DNA of 64,000 nucleotides, taken from positions 1 to 64,000 of the forward strand of contig JAAEOK010000053.1 in the NCBI GenBank assembly GCA_024244705.1, written 5' to 3'. Position numbers and translations under genes: made by a program. This DNA comes from Alphaproteobacteria bacterium. Its GTDB lineage: Bacteria > Pseudomonadota > Alphaproteobacteria > JAAEOK01. Numbering within the stretch: position 1 is the first letter of the stretch; each line of letters opens with the position of its first letter. A model generated the notes under the pieces. That model saw only the letters and a program-made list of their open reading frames with translations, was not told the origin of the DNA and searched no databases. Below are positions 33,392 through 42,606 of this stretch, in pieces.

Positions 33392-35824
33392 ATGGAATTC
33401 CCCTCTCACGCTCAGGCCGTCGTCATCGGCGGCGGTGTCGTTGGCTGCTCGGTTCTCTATCACCTGACCAAGGCCGGGTGGCGCGACGTCGTATTGCTCG
33501 AGCGCGCCGAGCTGACTTCGGGCTCGACGTGGCACGCCGCGGGCGGCATGCATACGCTCAACGGCGACCCCAACGTCGCCAAGCTGCAGCAATATACGAT
33601 CGGGCTCTACAAGGAGATCGAGGAAATCTCGGGCCAGGCATGCGGCGTCCACCTGACCGGCGGGGTGATGATGGCGGGCACCCCGGAGCGCATGGATTGG
33701 CTCAAGATGGCCCATGCGCGTGGACGCTATCTCGGCATGGAGACCGAAATCATCTCATCGCGCGAGGCGGCCGAGATCATGCCGCTTCTCGATCCCGACC
33801 AGTTCGTCGGTGCGATGTGGGACCCGATGGAGGGCCACCTCGACCCGTCGGGGGTGACCCATGCCTACGCCAAATCGGCACGCACCAACGGTGCCACCGT
33901 CATCCGCCAGACCAGGGTCGAGGACCTGGTGCAGAACGCCGATGGGTCGTGGCGCGTGATCACCGCCGGCGGCGAGATCCACACTCAGCACGTGGTGAAT
34001 GCCGGCGGCCTGTGGGCGCGCGAGGTCGGACGCATGACCGGCCTCGAACTGCCGATCCTGGCGATGGAGCACATGTACCTCTTCACCGATGACATGGCCG
34101 AGGTCGTCGCCTTCAACGAAACCGCCGGCAAGGAGGTGCCCCACTGTATCGACTTCGAGGGCGAGCTCTATTTGCGCCAGGAACGGCGCGGTATGCTGAT
34201 GGGCACCTACGAGCGTGCCGGCAAACCATGGTCGGCAGAGGAAACGCCGTGGGATTTCGATACCGAACTGCTCGAACCCGACCTCGACCGCATCGCGCCG
34301 TCCCTCGAAGTGGGGTTCCAGCATTTCCCCGCGTTTCAGAACGCCGGCATCAAGCAGATCATCAACGGCCCGTTCACCTTCGCGCCCGACGGCAATCCGC
34401 TGATCGGGCCGATCCGCGGCCTGCCCAACTATTGGGTCGCTTGTGGCGTCATGGCCGGATTCAGCCAGGGCGGCGGCGTCGGCTTGGCGTTGTCGAATTG
34501 GATGGTCGACGGTGATCCCGGGTTCGACGTTTGGGCGATGGATGTCGCGCGGTTCGGCGACTGGGCGACGATGGCCTATACCAATGCCAAGGTACGGGAG
34601 AACTACTCGCGGCGTTTCCGCATCCAATTCCCCAACGAGGAATTGCCGGCGGCGCGACCGCTCAAGGCGACGGCGATATATGACCGCCTCAAAGAACGCG
34701 GCGCGGTGTTCGGCTCGGCCTGGGGTCTGGAGGCGGCGCTGTGGTATGCGCGATCCGGCGAAGACGCGCGCGACGTGTTCTCGTTCCGCCGATCGAACGA
34801 TTTCGCGGCGGTCGGCGAGGAATGCCATGCGGTCCGCGACGGGGTCGGCGTGTTCGAGATCTCGGCCTATGCCAACTACGAGGTTACCGGTCCGGACGCC
34901 GCCGATTGGCTCGACCGTCTGTTGCCAAACCGGCTGCCCAAGGTTGGCCGCATGGTGCTGACACCGATGCTGAACGCCGGCGGCATGCTGATCGGCGATT
35001 TCACCCTGGCGCGGGCGGCCGAGGACCGCTTCTACCTGATCGGGTCGGGGGTGGCGGAGCAGTACCACATGCGCTGGTTCCTCCAGCATCTTACCACATC
35101 CGGCGTGGCGCTGCGGGCGATCAGCTTGGACATGCAGGGCCTGCAAATCGCTGGGCCGAAATCCCGCGACCTGCTGCAAGGGCTTACGCGCCGCGATGTC
35201 TCCGCCGACGCATTCAAGTTCATGGCATTCGACGAGTTCGACGTCGGCACGATCCCGGCCCGCGTCGGCCGGGTGTCGTTCACCGGCGGCTTGGGTTACG
35301 AGATCTGGGTGCGCCCGGAATATCTGAGCGCCTTGTTCGATCTGCTGGTCGACGCGGGGCAGGGAATGGGCCTCCGCCCGTTCGGCAGCCGCGCCCTCAA
35401 CTCGCTGCGGCTGGAGAAGAACTGGGGCACGTGGGCGCGCGAGTACCGGCCCATCTATACGCCGTTCGAGGCCGGCCTGGGCCGGTTCGTGGCGATGCAG
35501 AAGGAGGATTTCATCGGCCGCGCGGCGGCGATCGCGGCACGGGATGCGGGACCGGCGCGTACCCTCACCACCCTCGTCGTCGAGGCCGACGGTGCCGATG
35601 TCATTTCCGACGAGCCGATTTGGCGAAATGGCGAGGTCGTCGGCTGGGTGACGTCCGGCGGCTACGCCCACTGGTCGCGGCGATCGGTTGCCATGGGCTA
35701 TGTCCGCCGCGACGCGATCGATGTCGATGCTGGGTACGAAGTCGAGATCATCGGCGATCGGCGTTCGGCTCGGATTCAGGCCGAGCCGCTGTTCGATCCC
35801 GCCGGCAAGGTGATGCGCGGCTGA
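33392..35824 (+). CDS. dimethylglycine/sarcosine dehydrogenase-like FAD oxidoreductase with GcvT domain
   Basis: An 810-aa two-part enzyme. Residues 8-400 form a DAO-type FAD domain: dinucleotide motif VVIGGGVVGC and SGSTWHAAG, whose His48 matches the covalently flavinylated His of mitochondrial dimethylglycine and sarcosine dehydrogenases. Residues ~440-805 are a GcvT/aminomethyltransferase-like domain that in the family binds tetrahydrofolate and captures the released one-carbon unit (ALNSLRLEKNWGTWAREYRP near 670). It stands alone behind a structured leader, beside the VanA-like gene. The N-methyl or secondary amine substrate is unknown. It is a paralogue of the genes at 45393 and 47851. 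Confidence 0.9.
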   Translation: MEFPSHAQAVVIGGGVVGCSVLYHLTKAGWRDVVLLERAELTSGSTWHAAGGMHTLNGDPNVAKLQQYTIGLYKEIEEISGQACGVHLTGGVMMAGTPERMDWLKMAHARGRYLGMETEIISSREAAEIMPLLDPDQFVGAMWDPMEGHLDPSGVTHAYAKSARTNGATVIRQTRVEDLVQNADGSWRVITAGGEIHTQHVVNAGGLWAREVGRMTGLELPILAMEHMYLFTDDMAEVVAFNETAGKEVPHCIDFEGELYLRQERRGMLMGTYERAGKPWSAEETPWDFDTELLEPDLDRIAPSLEVGFQHFPAFQNAGIKQIINGPFTFAPDGNPLIGPIRGLPNYWVACGVMAGFSQGGGVGLALSNWMVDGDPGFDVWAMDVARFGDWATMAYTNAKVRENYSRRFRIQFPNEELPAARPLKATAIYDRLKERGAVFGSAWGLEAALWYARSGEDARDVFSFRRSNDFAAVGEECHAVRDGVGVFEISAYANYEVTGPDAADWLDRLLPNRLPKVGRMVLTPMLNAGGMLIGDFTLARAAEDRFYLIGSGVAEQYHMRWFLQHLTTSGVALRAISLDMQGLQIAGPKSRDLLQGLTRRDVSADAFKFMAFDEFDVGTIPARVGRVSFTGGLGYEIWVRPEYLSALFDLLVDAGQGMGLRPFGSRALNSLRLEKNWGTWAREYRPIYTPFEAGLGRFVAMQKEDFIGRAAAIAARDAGPARTLTTLVVEADGADVISDEPIWRNGEVVGWVTSGGYAHWSRRSVAMGYVRRDAIDVDAGYEVEIIGDRRSARIQAEPLFDPAGKVMRG

Positions 35825-35948
35825 TCGAGAACCAGCACTGCCGCCAATATTCAAGGAATCGGTTCGTTCGCGACGCGACCGGTCGTATCACGGAACCGGT
35901 TGCCCGAGGTCTTCGGCTTCAGCGCGATTGTCTTCTGTGCCGCTTCCC

Positions 35949-35972
35949 GACCAAAGTTAGCCCCCTTTGGTC
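35949..35972. terminator. possible bidirectional hairpin between convergent genes
   Basis: GACCAAAG (35949-35956) and CTTTGGTC (35965-35972) pair perfectly around an eight-base loop. It touches the stop codon of the DUF4254 gene and follows the FAD oxidoreductase by about 125 bases. No T-run is present, so the call rests on the position between convergent genes. The rest of the 146-base gap shows nothing else. Confidence 0.35.
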
Positions 35973-36654
35973 AGTCGGCCTTTTCGCGTCGCGAACCCCG
36001 GAGCTGCGGGTTCAAGTCGGGATCGTTGTACATCTTGAATTGGCGGTAGACGCGAAAGCCGCGTGATCCGGTATTGAAATCATCGAAAAGCCGGGCCAGG
36101 GCGGCGGCGAGATCGCGGCGCTGCGCTTCGATGACCGAAAGTTTGGCCGCGCATGCCGATCGGTGTTCGGCGTCGGCGTCCTCGCGCCGCGCCTGTTCGT
36201 CCATGTGGTAGGCCTTGAGGGCCAGGATCGACAGTCGGTCGATGATCATTCCGGGCGTTTCCGAATTCACCGCGCGGTCGTCTTCGAACGGGCCGGCGGC
36301 CCCCAGGATCGCGTCGTCGATCCGCTCGATGAGGTCGTTGCGTTGCTGGTTGTAGCGATCGATGGCGCGCTTGGCCCGGTACACGTGCTCGAACCCCCTG
36401 TCCTCGCGCCGTGCCTGGTCCTCCTCGTGCCAGAGATCGAAATTTCGTCGGTGGTTCTGCTCGACGAGACCGAGCAAGCCGTCGCTCGTTTCCAGCGGCG
36501 CGTCGGCGTGCCAGCCGACGGTTTGCCGGTCTTGCAGGGCGGTTATTTCCTCGACATCCAGTTCAAGCATCGACCATATCGCGTGCTGCAGGACCGCCGA
36601 TTGCCGACGCTCCATCCGTGAGCGCAGAGTGGACGAAATCGACAGGTCCGACAA
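35971..36654 (-). CDS. DUF4254 domain protein
   Basis: A 227-aa, highly charged all-helical protein. NHRRNFDLWHEEDQARRED, AKRAIDRYNQQRNDLIERID and SETPGMIIDRLSILALKAYH match the DUF4254 family, known mainly from glycan/O-antigen or lipopolysaccharide-linked loci of Gram-negative bacteria, with no biochemical role established. The start is a TTG at 36654 or, less likely, an ATG at 36615. It follows the flavodoxin gene by 15 bases on the same strand, but no glycan genes are near, so the pairing is unexplained. Confidence 0.78.
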   Translation of the reverse strand: MSDLSISSTLRSRMERRQSAVLQHAIWSMLELDVEEITALQDRQTVGWHADAPLETSDGLLGLVEQNHRRNFDLWHEEDQARREDRGFEHVYRAKRAIDRYNQQRNDLIERIDDAILGAAGPFEDDRAVNSETPGMIIDRLSILALKAYHMDEQARREDADAEHRSACAAKLSVIEAQRRDLAAALARLFDDFNTGSRGFRVYRQFKMYNDPDLNPQLRGSRREKAD

Positions 36655-36669
36655 GGCCGGCCCGGACGA

Positions 36670-37137
36670 TCAGAAGACCCCCGCTTCCAACCCGGCGGCG
36701 ACCAGCGTGCCGAGCTCCTCGCACGCCGGCACGAAGGATTGTTGAAACTCGCCGCGGCATATCAGTGGCTCTTGTATTGGCCGCCAGCGCAAACCGGTGA
36801 CGATGGTCTCGATTCCGCGCCGCGTCCCGGTGCCGTCGTGCCCGGCGCGGATGTACAATGCATAAGGCAGTCCCTGGGTTTCTTCGAGGCAGGGATAGTA
36901 GATGCGGTCGAAGAAATCTTTCAGCGCACCGCTCATGTAGCCGAGGTTTTCGGTGGTACCCAGAATGATCGCGTGGGCGGCGCGGACGTCGTCTGGTCCG
37001 GTATCGAACGGGCTGAGGGCGCGCGCCGCGACACCCTCGATTTCCGGCGCGCCCGCGCCGGCCACGACGGCATCGCGCAGAGCCTGCGTATTCGGGGACG
37101 GGGCGTGGGCGACGATGAGTAGCCGTTTGTCGGTCAT
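36670..37137 (-). CDS. flavodoxin-family protein
   Basis: A 155-aa flavodoxin-fold protein. LLIVAHAPSPNTQALRDAVV holds the phosphate-binding loop; HAIILGTTENLGYMSGALKD is the second FMN loop. It resembles NAD(P)H-dependent oxidoreductases of the short-flavodoxin type. It is divergent from the HpaB-like monooxygenase gene with a 191-base gap, so it might supply reduced flavin to that enzyme, although a genuine HpaC-type reductase has a different fold. It is followed by the DUF4254 gene. Confidence 0.8.
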   Translation of the reverse strand: MTDKRLLIVAHAPSPNTQALRDAVVAGAGAPEIEGVAARALSPFDTGPDDVRAAHAIILGTTENLGYMSGALKDFFDRIYYPCLEETQGLPYALYIRAGHDGTGTRRGIETIVTGLRWRPIQEPLICRGEFQQSFVPACEELGTLVAAGLEAGVF

Positions 37138-37328
37138 GGTCTATTGCCGTTGGTCGCGATGCGATGCGTTCGTTCTCGAGCGGCAGGATATCTATAACAC
37201 TTCGCCATCCGGGCCAAACGCCGCATCGGCGACGACCGTTCGCGGAAATCGAGGTTCCCGGCGCGGCCCCGCCTCGGCTAGTATTCACCGGCGTTCGCGT
37301 CGGTCGGCCTCATCGGGAGTGCAGCAGC

Positions 37329-38813
37329 ATGATCAGAACGGGGGACGAATACCGCGCCTCGATCCGCGACGGACGCGAGGTCTACATCAACGGCGAAAAG
37401 GTCGACGACGTCACCGTCTATCCGGCGTTCAAGCCGATCGTCGACGCCCGAGCGCGCATCTACGACATGGCCCACGAAGAAGCCTATCGCGATGTCATGT
37501 CGTATGCCGCCGATGGCGGCGAGGAGCGCAACCCGACCGGGTTCAAGCCGCCGCGCACCCGTGACGATTGGTACGACAAGCGCGCCGCGGTGGATGCGGT
37601 CCTGCACGATCTCGGCGGGGTCGTCATCCGGGTCGGCGACGAGACGGTCGGCGAAATGTGGTCGCTCTATGACGGCCAGGACGTCTTGAACGCGGTCGAC
37701 CCCCAGTTCTCCGAAAACATCAAGCGCCATATCGACGAGGTCACGCGTAGCGATACCTTCCATGTCTCCGGCAATACCGACCCCAAGGGCGACCGCTCGA
37801 AGCCGCCCCAGGAGCAGGATCCGGACATGCTGCTGCATGTGGTCAAGGAGACCGACGCCGGCATCGTCGTCCGCGGCGCCAAGTACGAAACCGCGTCGGC
37901 CTACGCCAACCAGGCCTTCGTCAAGCCGACCATCGGCGGCTGGTCGCAGAACGAGAAGCTTTCGGACTATGCGGTCGGGTTCATCTCCCCGATGAACGCG
38001 CCAGGCATGAAGCATATCTGCCGCACCGGGTTCGCCGGCCGCGCGCCCGAGGGCGACTACCCGATCGCCAACCGCTTCGACGAGGTCGACAGCCTGATCA
38101 TCTTCGACAACGTGCTGGTGCCGTGGGAGGACGTATTGTTCTACCGCCACACCGAAGCGGCGGCGTTCATTCGCGCCACGCTGCACCGTTACAGCGCGTT
38201 CGCCTTCGTCCAGCGCATCCTCTACGTCGCCGACATGATGATCGGCGCCGCCCTGTTCAATGCCCGTCAGACCGGGCTCGACAAGAACCCGGCGGTGCGC
38301 GAGAAGCTGGCGGCCTTGGCGGTCTATCGCGAAGGCATCAACGCGCATTTGACGGTGGCGATCGCCACCGCGGAGGAAAGCCCAGGCGGGCTGCTGATGC
38401 CCAACCAGTCGCTGCTCTACACCGGGCGGGTACATGCCTGCGCCAACCTGCCGGCGATGATGCACATCGCGCGCGAACTGTGCGGCGGCCAGATCTGCAT
38501 CACGCCGGACACCGCCGCCTTCCTGCATGAGGTGTCCGGACCGTGGCTGGAGAAGTTCTACACCATCAACGAAGACTGGTCGGGACAGGATCGCCGCCGC
38601 CTGCTCGCCTTCGCCCGCGACCTATTGAATTCGGACTATGCGGGGCACCGGCTGACCTTCCAACTCTTCGCCCAGTCGCCGCCCTTCGCCCACTTGAACG
38701 CGGTCTACAACAATTTCGATTTTTCGGTGCCGCTCGAATTCGTCAAGAAGTCGGCTCATCTGTCCGACGCCGTCATGGGCGGGGGCGGCAAGGCGAAAGG
38801 TACCGCAAGCTGA
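37329..38813 (+). CDS. HpaB-family flavin-dependent monooxygenase, large component
   Basis: A 494-aa member of the 4-hydroxyphenylacetate 3-monooxygenase (HpaB/PheA) family, which uses free FADH2 to hydroxylate aromatic compounds; some relatives are isomerase/dehydratases of the acyl-CoA dehydrogenase fold. Features are the N-terminal RTGDEYRASIRDGREVYING, the AGMKH-like region NAPGMKHICRTGFAGRAPEG, FDNVLVPWEDVLFYRH, and ELCGGQICITPDTA. GGGAG precedes the ATG at 37329. Its stop overlaps the RidA start as TGATG, so translation is coupled. The aromatic substrate is unknown; no HpaC homologue lies in the window. Confidence 0.88.
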   Translation: MIRTGDEYRASIRDGREVYINGEKVDDVTVYPAFKPIVDARARIYDMAHEEAYRDVMSYAADGGEERNPTGFKPPRTRDDWYDKRAAVDAVLHDLGGVVIRVGDETVGEMWSLYDGQDVLNAVDPQFSENIKRHIDEVTRSDTFHVSGNTDPKGDRSKPPQEQDPDMLLHVVKETDAGIVVRGAKYETASAYANQAFVKPTIGGWSQNEKLSDYAVGFISPMNAPGMKHICRTGFAGRAPEGDYPIANRFDEVDSLIIFDNVLVPWEDVLFYRHTEAAAFIRATLHRYSAFAFVQRILYVADMMIGAALFNARQTGLDKNPAVREKLAALAVYREGINAHLTVAIATAEESPGGLLMPNQSLLYTGRVHACANLPAMMHIARELCGGQICITPDTAAFLHEVSGPWLEKFYTINEDWSGQDRRRLLAFARDLLNSDYAGHRLTFQLFAQSPPFAHLNAVYNNFDFSVPLEFVKKSAHLSDAVMGGGGKAKGTAS

Positions 38814-39232
38814 TGGTCCACACCCGCCTGCACAGGTTCAACACCAAGGACACCTATCCGGAACAGGACCTCGACAACGATTTGTGCCAGGTGGTGCGGG
38901 CCGGCAACATGGTTTTCGTGCGCGGCCAGGTCGGGCAGAATCTCGACACCGGCGAATCGGTCGGTATCGGCGACGCCGCCGCCCAGGCCGAGCAGGCCAT
39001 GGCCAACGTCAAGATGCTGCTCGAGGAAGCCGGGTCGTGCCTCGACCATATCTGCAAGATTACGATCTATATCGTCGATCCGCGTTACCGCGAGGCGGTC
39101 TATCGGGTCGTCGGCCGTTGGCTCAAGGGCGTCTACCCGGTGTCGACCGGGCTGGTCATCGACGGTCTGGCGCGAGCCGAATGGGTGATGGAAATCGATG
39201 TCATCGCGGTCGTGCCGGAGGGCGGCGATTAG
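38813..39232 (+). CDS. RidA/YjgF-family protein
   Basis: A 139-aa RidA-superfamily protein; these trimers hydrolyse reactive enamines/imines or act as pathway-specific deaminases. GNMVFVRGQVGQNLDTGESV, AQAEQAMANVKMLLEEAG and ITIYIVDPRYREAVYR are typical. The catalytic Arg of canonical RidA, in an Rx(EV)E-type position, appears as RAEWVMEIDVIAV. The ATG shares its first base with the stop codon of the HpaB-like gene (TGATG). Coupling to a monooxygenase suggests it clears an imine or lactam-type product of that enzyme. Its stop overlaps the convergent EamA gene by four bases. Confidence 0.9.
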   Translation: MVHTRLHRFNTKDTYPEQDLDNDLCQVVRAGNMVFVRGQVGQNLDTGESVGIGDAAAQAEQAMANVKMLLEEAGSCLDHICKITIYIVDPRYREAVYRVVGRWLKGVYPVSTGLVIDGLARAEWVMEIDVIAVVPEGGD

Positions 39233-40107
39233 AGCCAAAGCCGATCGTGGCTCGACAGGACGACGATACCGGCGAAGACGAGCACGATCCCCAACCATTG
39301 CAGTGCGTTGATCCGCTCGCGCAGGATCGACCACGCGAGCAGCACGGTGACGACGCCGAACGTCGATGCGGTGACGGCGGCGACGCCGGCGTCGTCGCCA
39401 TGGCTGCCGGCGAACAGGGCGACATAGCCGCCGGCATCGAGCAAGCCTTGGGCGGCGAGGAACGGCCACCACCGCATCGGCATGTGGGGCGCCCGCCGCT
39501 GCATCGCGAAGATCAGCATCAGGGTGGTGACGCTGAACAGCCTGCCCATCCACAGCGTCTGAATCTCGCCGAAAACAGGTGCCGCCGATTGGCCGGCGAT
39601 GACGAGGACGGCATAGGCGAGGCTCGACAGCGCGGCGATCAGAATCGTGACGTGAAAGAACTTTCGGTCATGGTGTTCGCTATCCGCCTCGGGCTCAGCG
39701 CTCCGCGCGACCACGGCCGCACCGATCAGGGTCACGGCCATCGCCGTCCACTCGATTGCCGTCGGCCGAACGCCCCAGGCCGCGGCATAGAACAGCGTGA
39801 CGAGGACCGGGTGGGCGGCGACGATCGGCGCCACCACGCTGACCGGGCCGCGGGCGAGGCCCCAGTAAAGAAGCAGGGTCATGACGGTTGTCGCGATCCC
39901 GTTGAGCACCGACCACCAGATCTTGTCGCCGTCCCAAACGAGATGCGTGCCGGAAAGCCAGACCCACAGCGAGGCCAGGATGGCGCTGCTGAGCAGCATG
40001 CCGAGGAGCGCGTTATGGGGCCCGATGGCGCGACTCGAGAACCGGCCCATGAAATCGGCCGACCCGAGGCCGAGCGCGCACACGCTGCCGAATAGCGCCG
40101 CGTTCAT
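39229..40107 (-). CDS. EamA/DMT-family transporter
   Basis: A 292-aa inner-membrane protein with about ten hydrophobic helices arranged as two EamA repeats (residues ~5-135 and ~150-290). LLYWGLARGPVSVVAPIVAA and the second-repeat equivalent near residue 240 carry the P/G pattern of drug/metabolite transporters. Most such proteins export amino acids or metabolites. It is convergent with ridA, overlapping by four bases, and separated by a 255-base gap from the divergent amidohydrolase gene. No substrate hint beyond the neighbours. Confidence 0.87.
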   Translation of the reverse strand: MNAALFGSVCALGLGSADFMGRFSSRAIGPHNALLGMLLSSAILASLWVWLSGTHLVWDGDKIWWSVLNGIATTVMTLLLYWGLARGPVSVVAPIVAAHPVLVTLFYAAAWGVRPTAIEWTAMAVTLIGAAVVARSAEPEADSEHHDRKFFHVTILIAALSSLAYAVLVIAGQSAAPVFGEIQTLWMGRLFSVTTLMLIFAMQRRAPHMPMRWWPFLAAQGLLDAGGYVALFAGSHGDDAGVAAVTASTFGVVTVLLAWSILRERINALQWLGIVLVFAGIVVLSSHDRLWL

Positions 40108-40362
40108 GCGCTATCGCCGCGGGGCGATGAAACGGTCTGCTGTAGAAAATCCATCGGTCCCGTCCCGGCCAGTCAACCCTGGGCGTTTGCCGCTCTTGCC
40201 GCCGCTCGGCGCCGCCTCTGCGCGACGCCGAAATTCGATATCACGCCCACCGGCCGCGAGAAATGCATAATCGACGGCCATCTGGCGTGTCTCCAAACTA
40301 TAATCCACGAGCGTCGGACGGTTTCGGTGGCGCGCCAGGGCTCATTTTCGGGGAGCAATCAC

Positions 40363-41892
40363 ATGACTGACTCGATCATCGTGCGCGGCCGTTGGGTGGT
40401 CGCCGGTGCCGACGAACCGGTGATCCATGACGGTGCGGTTTTTGTCGAGGACGGGACCGTGCGGGAGGTGGGGCCATGGAACCGGCTCCGTGGCGCCCAT
40501 CCCGATGCCAGTGTGCTGGGTTCGGACAACGTCGCCGTGATACCCGGCTTGATCAATGCGCACCACCACAGCGCCGGTGTCACCGGTCCGCAGCACGGCA
40601 TCCCCGATCTTTTGCTCGAATCCTGGATCCTGGCCCGCGCCGGGAGGCGTCCCACCGATATCTACTTGGAGACGCTGATCAGCGCGGCCCGCCTCCTCGG
40701 ATCCGGCGTCACCAGCGTCGTCGACGTCCACAGCGGGGGCGGCGATACCGAAACCTACTCGGATGAGATCGGCCAGGCGCTTGCCGCTTATGACGAGGCC
40801 GGCATCCGGGTCGCCTTCGCCGCCGGCATCTCGACACAAAGTTTCATCGTTTCGGGCGCCGGCGAGGACAGCCGGTTTCTCGATGCGCTGCCGGCCGATC
40901 TGCGCGCCGACGCGGAGGCGCTGCTGCCGGAGCCGGGGCGAATCGACGAGCGCGACTATCTCGCGGTGATGGATTTGCTGTGCAAAGGCTATGCCAACCA
41001 CCCCACCATCGACATTTGGTACGGTCCGCCCGGGCCACAATGGGTCTCGGACGCGTTCCTTCTGGACATCGCCGCCGCAGCTGCGCGGCACGGTACGGGA
41101 ATCCAGACCCATGTCGAAGAATCGTTCTATGAAAAACTTCACGGGCCCCGCGACTACGGCAAGCCGACCGTTTTCCACCTGCGGGATCTTGGCGTCCTCG
41201 GTCCGCGATTCTCGATTGCCCATGGCGTGTGGCTGACCGAACCGGAAATCGCGGTGATGGCGGAAACCGGCGCCGCGCTCAGCCACAATCCGAGCTCCAA
41301 TCTTCGCCTGCGCGCGGGAATCGCTCCGTTGAGCGCAATGCTCGAGGCGGGGATGACCGTCGCCCTCGGCATGGATGGCACGGCCCTGAATGATGATGAG
41401 GACATGTTCGCCGAAATGCGGCTGGCGCTTCGCCTCGCCCGCGCCCCGCATTACGGCGTCGATGCGCCGTCACCGGCCGGCCTGTTCGGATTGGCGACCC
41501 TCGGCGGCGCCCGTTTGCTCGGCAAGGAGAATAGTTTGGGCCGCCTTGCGCCGGGCTATGCCGCCGATCTGGTGCTGATCGATCTCAGCCAGGTTGCATG
41601 GCCGTGGGTCGCGCCCGAGGCCGACCCGCTCGAACTCCTGGTCATGCGGGCCAAGGCCGGCGACGTGACGACCGTGCTGGTCGGCGGAGAGATCGTCTAT
41701 CGCGACGGGATGCCGACCGGCTTCGACCTCGCCGCCGCGGCAAGCGAAATCGCCGACCGCCTCGAAACCGAACCGTTTCCCGCCGAGGCGGCGGCCCGCG
41801 CCGAGAGATTGCGGCCTCATGTCGAGGCTTATTACCAAGGTTGGGACCTGCCCGATCTCGATCCCTATACTCGATACAATGCCCGCCGCTAA
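40363..41892 (+). CDS. amidohydrolase-superfamily deaminase/hydrolase
   Basis: A 509-aa metal-dependent hydrolase of the ATZ/TRZ-like subgroup. GLINAHHHS supplies the HxH pair (H67/H69) on strand 1; GIQTHVEES, RFSIAHGVWL and LGMDGTALNDDED give the strand 5, 6 and 8 ligands. The N- and C-terminal beta-sandwich composite domain is complete (VIPGLINAHH and YAADLVLIDLSQ). GGGGAG precedes the ATG. It is followed after 42 bases by a DUF1989 gene and then a methyltransferase, probably in one transcript. Relatives deaminate guanine, cytosine, triazines or methylthioadenosine; the substrate here is likely an N-heterocycle or guanidino compound (inference). Confidence 0.87.
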   Translation: MTDSIIVRGRWVVAGADEPVIHDGAVFVEDGTVREVGPWNRLRGAHPDASVLGSDNVAVIPGLINAHHHSAGVTGPQHGIPDLLLESWILARAGRRPTDIYLETLISAARLLGSGVTSVVDVHSGGGDTETYSDEIGQALAAYDEAGIRVAFAAGISTQSFIVSGAGEDSRFLDALPADLRADAEALLPEPGRIDERDYLAVMDLLCKGYANHPTIDIWYGPPGPQWVSDAFLLDIAAAAARHGTGIQTHVEESFYEKLHGPRDYGKPTVFHLRDLGVLGPRFSIAHGVWLTEPEIAVMAETGAALSHNPSSNLRLRAGIAPLSAMLEAGMTVALGMDGTALNDDEDMFAEMRLALRLARAPHYGVDAPSPAGLFGLATLGGARLLGKENSLGRLAPGYAADLVLIDLSQVAWPWVAPEADPLELLVMRAKAGDVTTVLVGGEIVYRDGMPTGFDLAAAASEIADRLETEPFPAEAAARAERLRPHVEAYYQGWDLPDLDPYTRYNARR

Positions 41893-41934
41893 CGATTATA
41901 CTCCTCGCCCGAAATTGCGACCGAGCATGAGGCG

Positions 41935-42576
41935 ATGACGATGCCTGACGATCTGCCGCCCGGCGCCGCCGTGATCGAGGATTACGTCGTGCCGGCCTGT
42001 GCGCCGTGGAGCGGACGAATCGCCAAGGGCGATGTCTTGCGGCTGGTCGATCTCGAAGGCCAGCAGGCGATCGACTTTCTCTGCTACAATGCCGACGACC
42101 CGGAGGAACGCTATCACGCGCCGAACACGATCAAGATCCCCGGCAATATCTATCTCGGCATGGGATCGATACTGTATTCGGTGCGGGCGCGTCCGATGAT
42201 GACGATCGTGGCCGATAGCTGCGGCGGCCATGACACCATATTCGGCTGCTGCTCGTTCGCGCTTGACGAGGTCCGCTATGGCCAGACCAACGCCGAATGC
42301 TGCCAGCGCAATTTCGAACGGGAGCTCGCCGGACATGGCATGGGATCGCGCGATGTCGTTGCCAACGCGAATTTCTTCATGCGGGTTCCGGTTGGTCCGG
42401 ACGGCTCAGCCGCCATCGTCGACGGTTCATCCAAGCCCGGGGATTTTGTCGACCTGCGCGCGGATATGGACGTCCTGGCAGTGCTGTCGAACTGTCCCGA
42501 GGCGCTCAATCCGGCGACCGGCGGAGGGCCGACGCCGATCCGGGTCATCGTCTATGGAACAACAGGGAGCGCCTGA
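41935..42576 (+). CDS. DUF1989 (urea-carboxylase-associated) protein
   Basis: A 213-aa member of the DUF1989 family, first noticed beside urea/guanidine carboxylase genes. Typical segments are GDVLRLVDLEGQQAIDFLCY, DTIFGCCSFALDEVRYGQTN and VVANANFFMRVPVGPDG. The family is thought to bind a small nitrogen compound and metal through conserved Cys/His; the exact reaction is unresolved. There is no carboxylase here, but the upstream amidohydrolase fits a nitrogen-compound breakdown route. Confidence 0.85.
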   Translation: MTMPDDLPPGAAVIEDYVVPACAPWSGRIAKGDVLRLVDLEGQQAIDFLCYNADDPEERYHAPNTIKIPGNIYLGMGSILYSVRARPMMTIVADSCGGHDTIFGCCSFALDEVRYGQTNAECCQRNFERELAGHGMGSRDVVANANFFMRVPVGPDGSAAIVDGSSKPGDFVDLRADMDVLAVLSNCPEALNPATGGGPTPIRVIVYGTTGSA

Positions 42577-42606
42577 CCGAAATCCCGGTGGGCGGAAAAG
42601 CGTGTG

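Noticed and set aside
33755-35854. Antisense 699-codon frame over the FAD/GcvT gene
   Set aside because: High-GC shadow of a strongly supported gene; no ribosome binding site and no family similarity.
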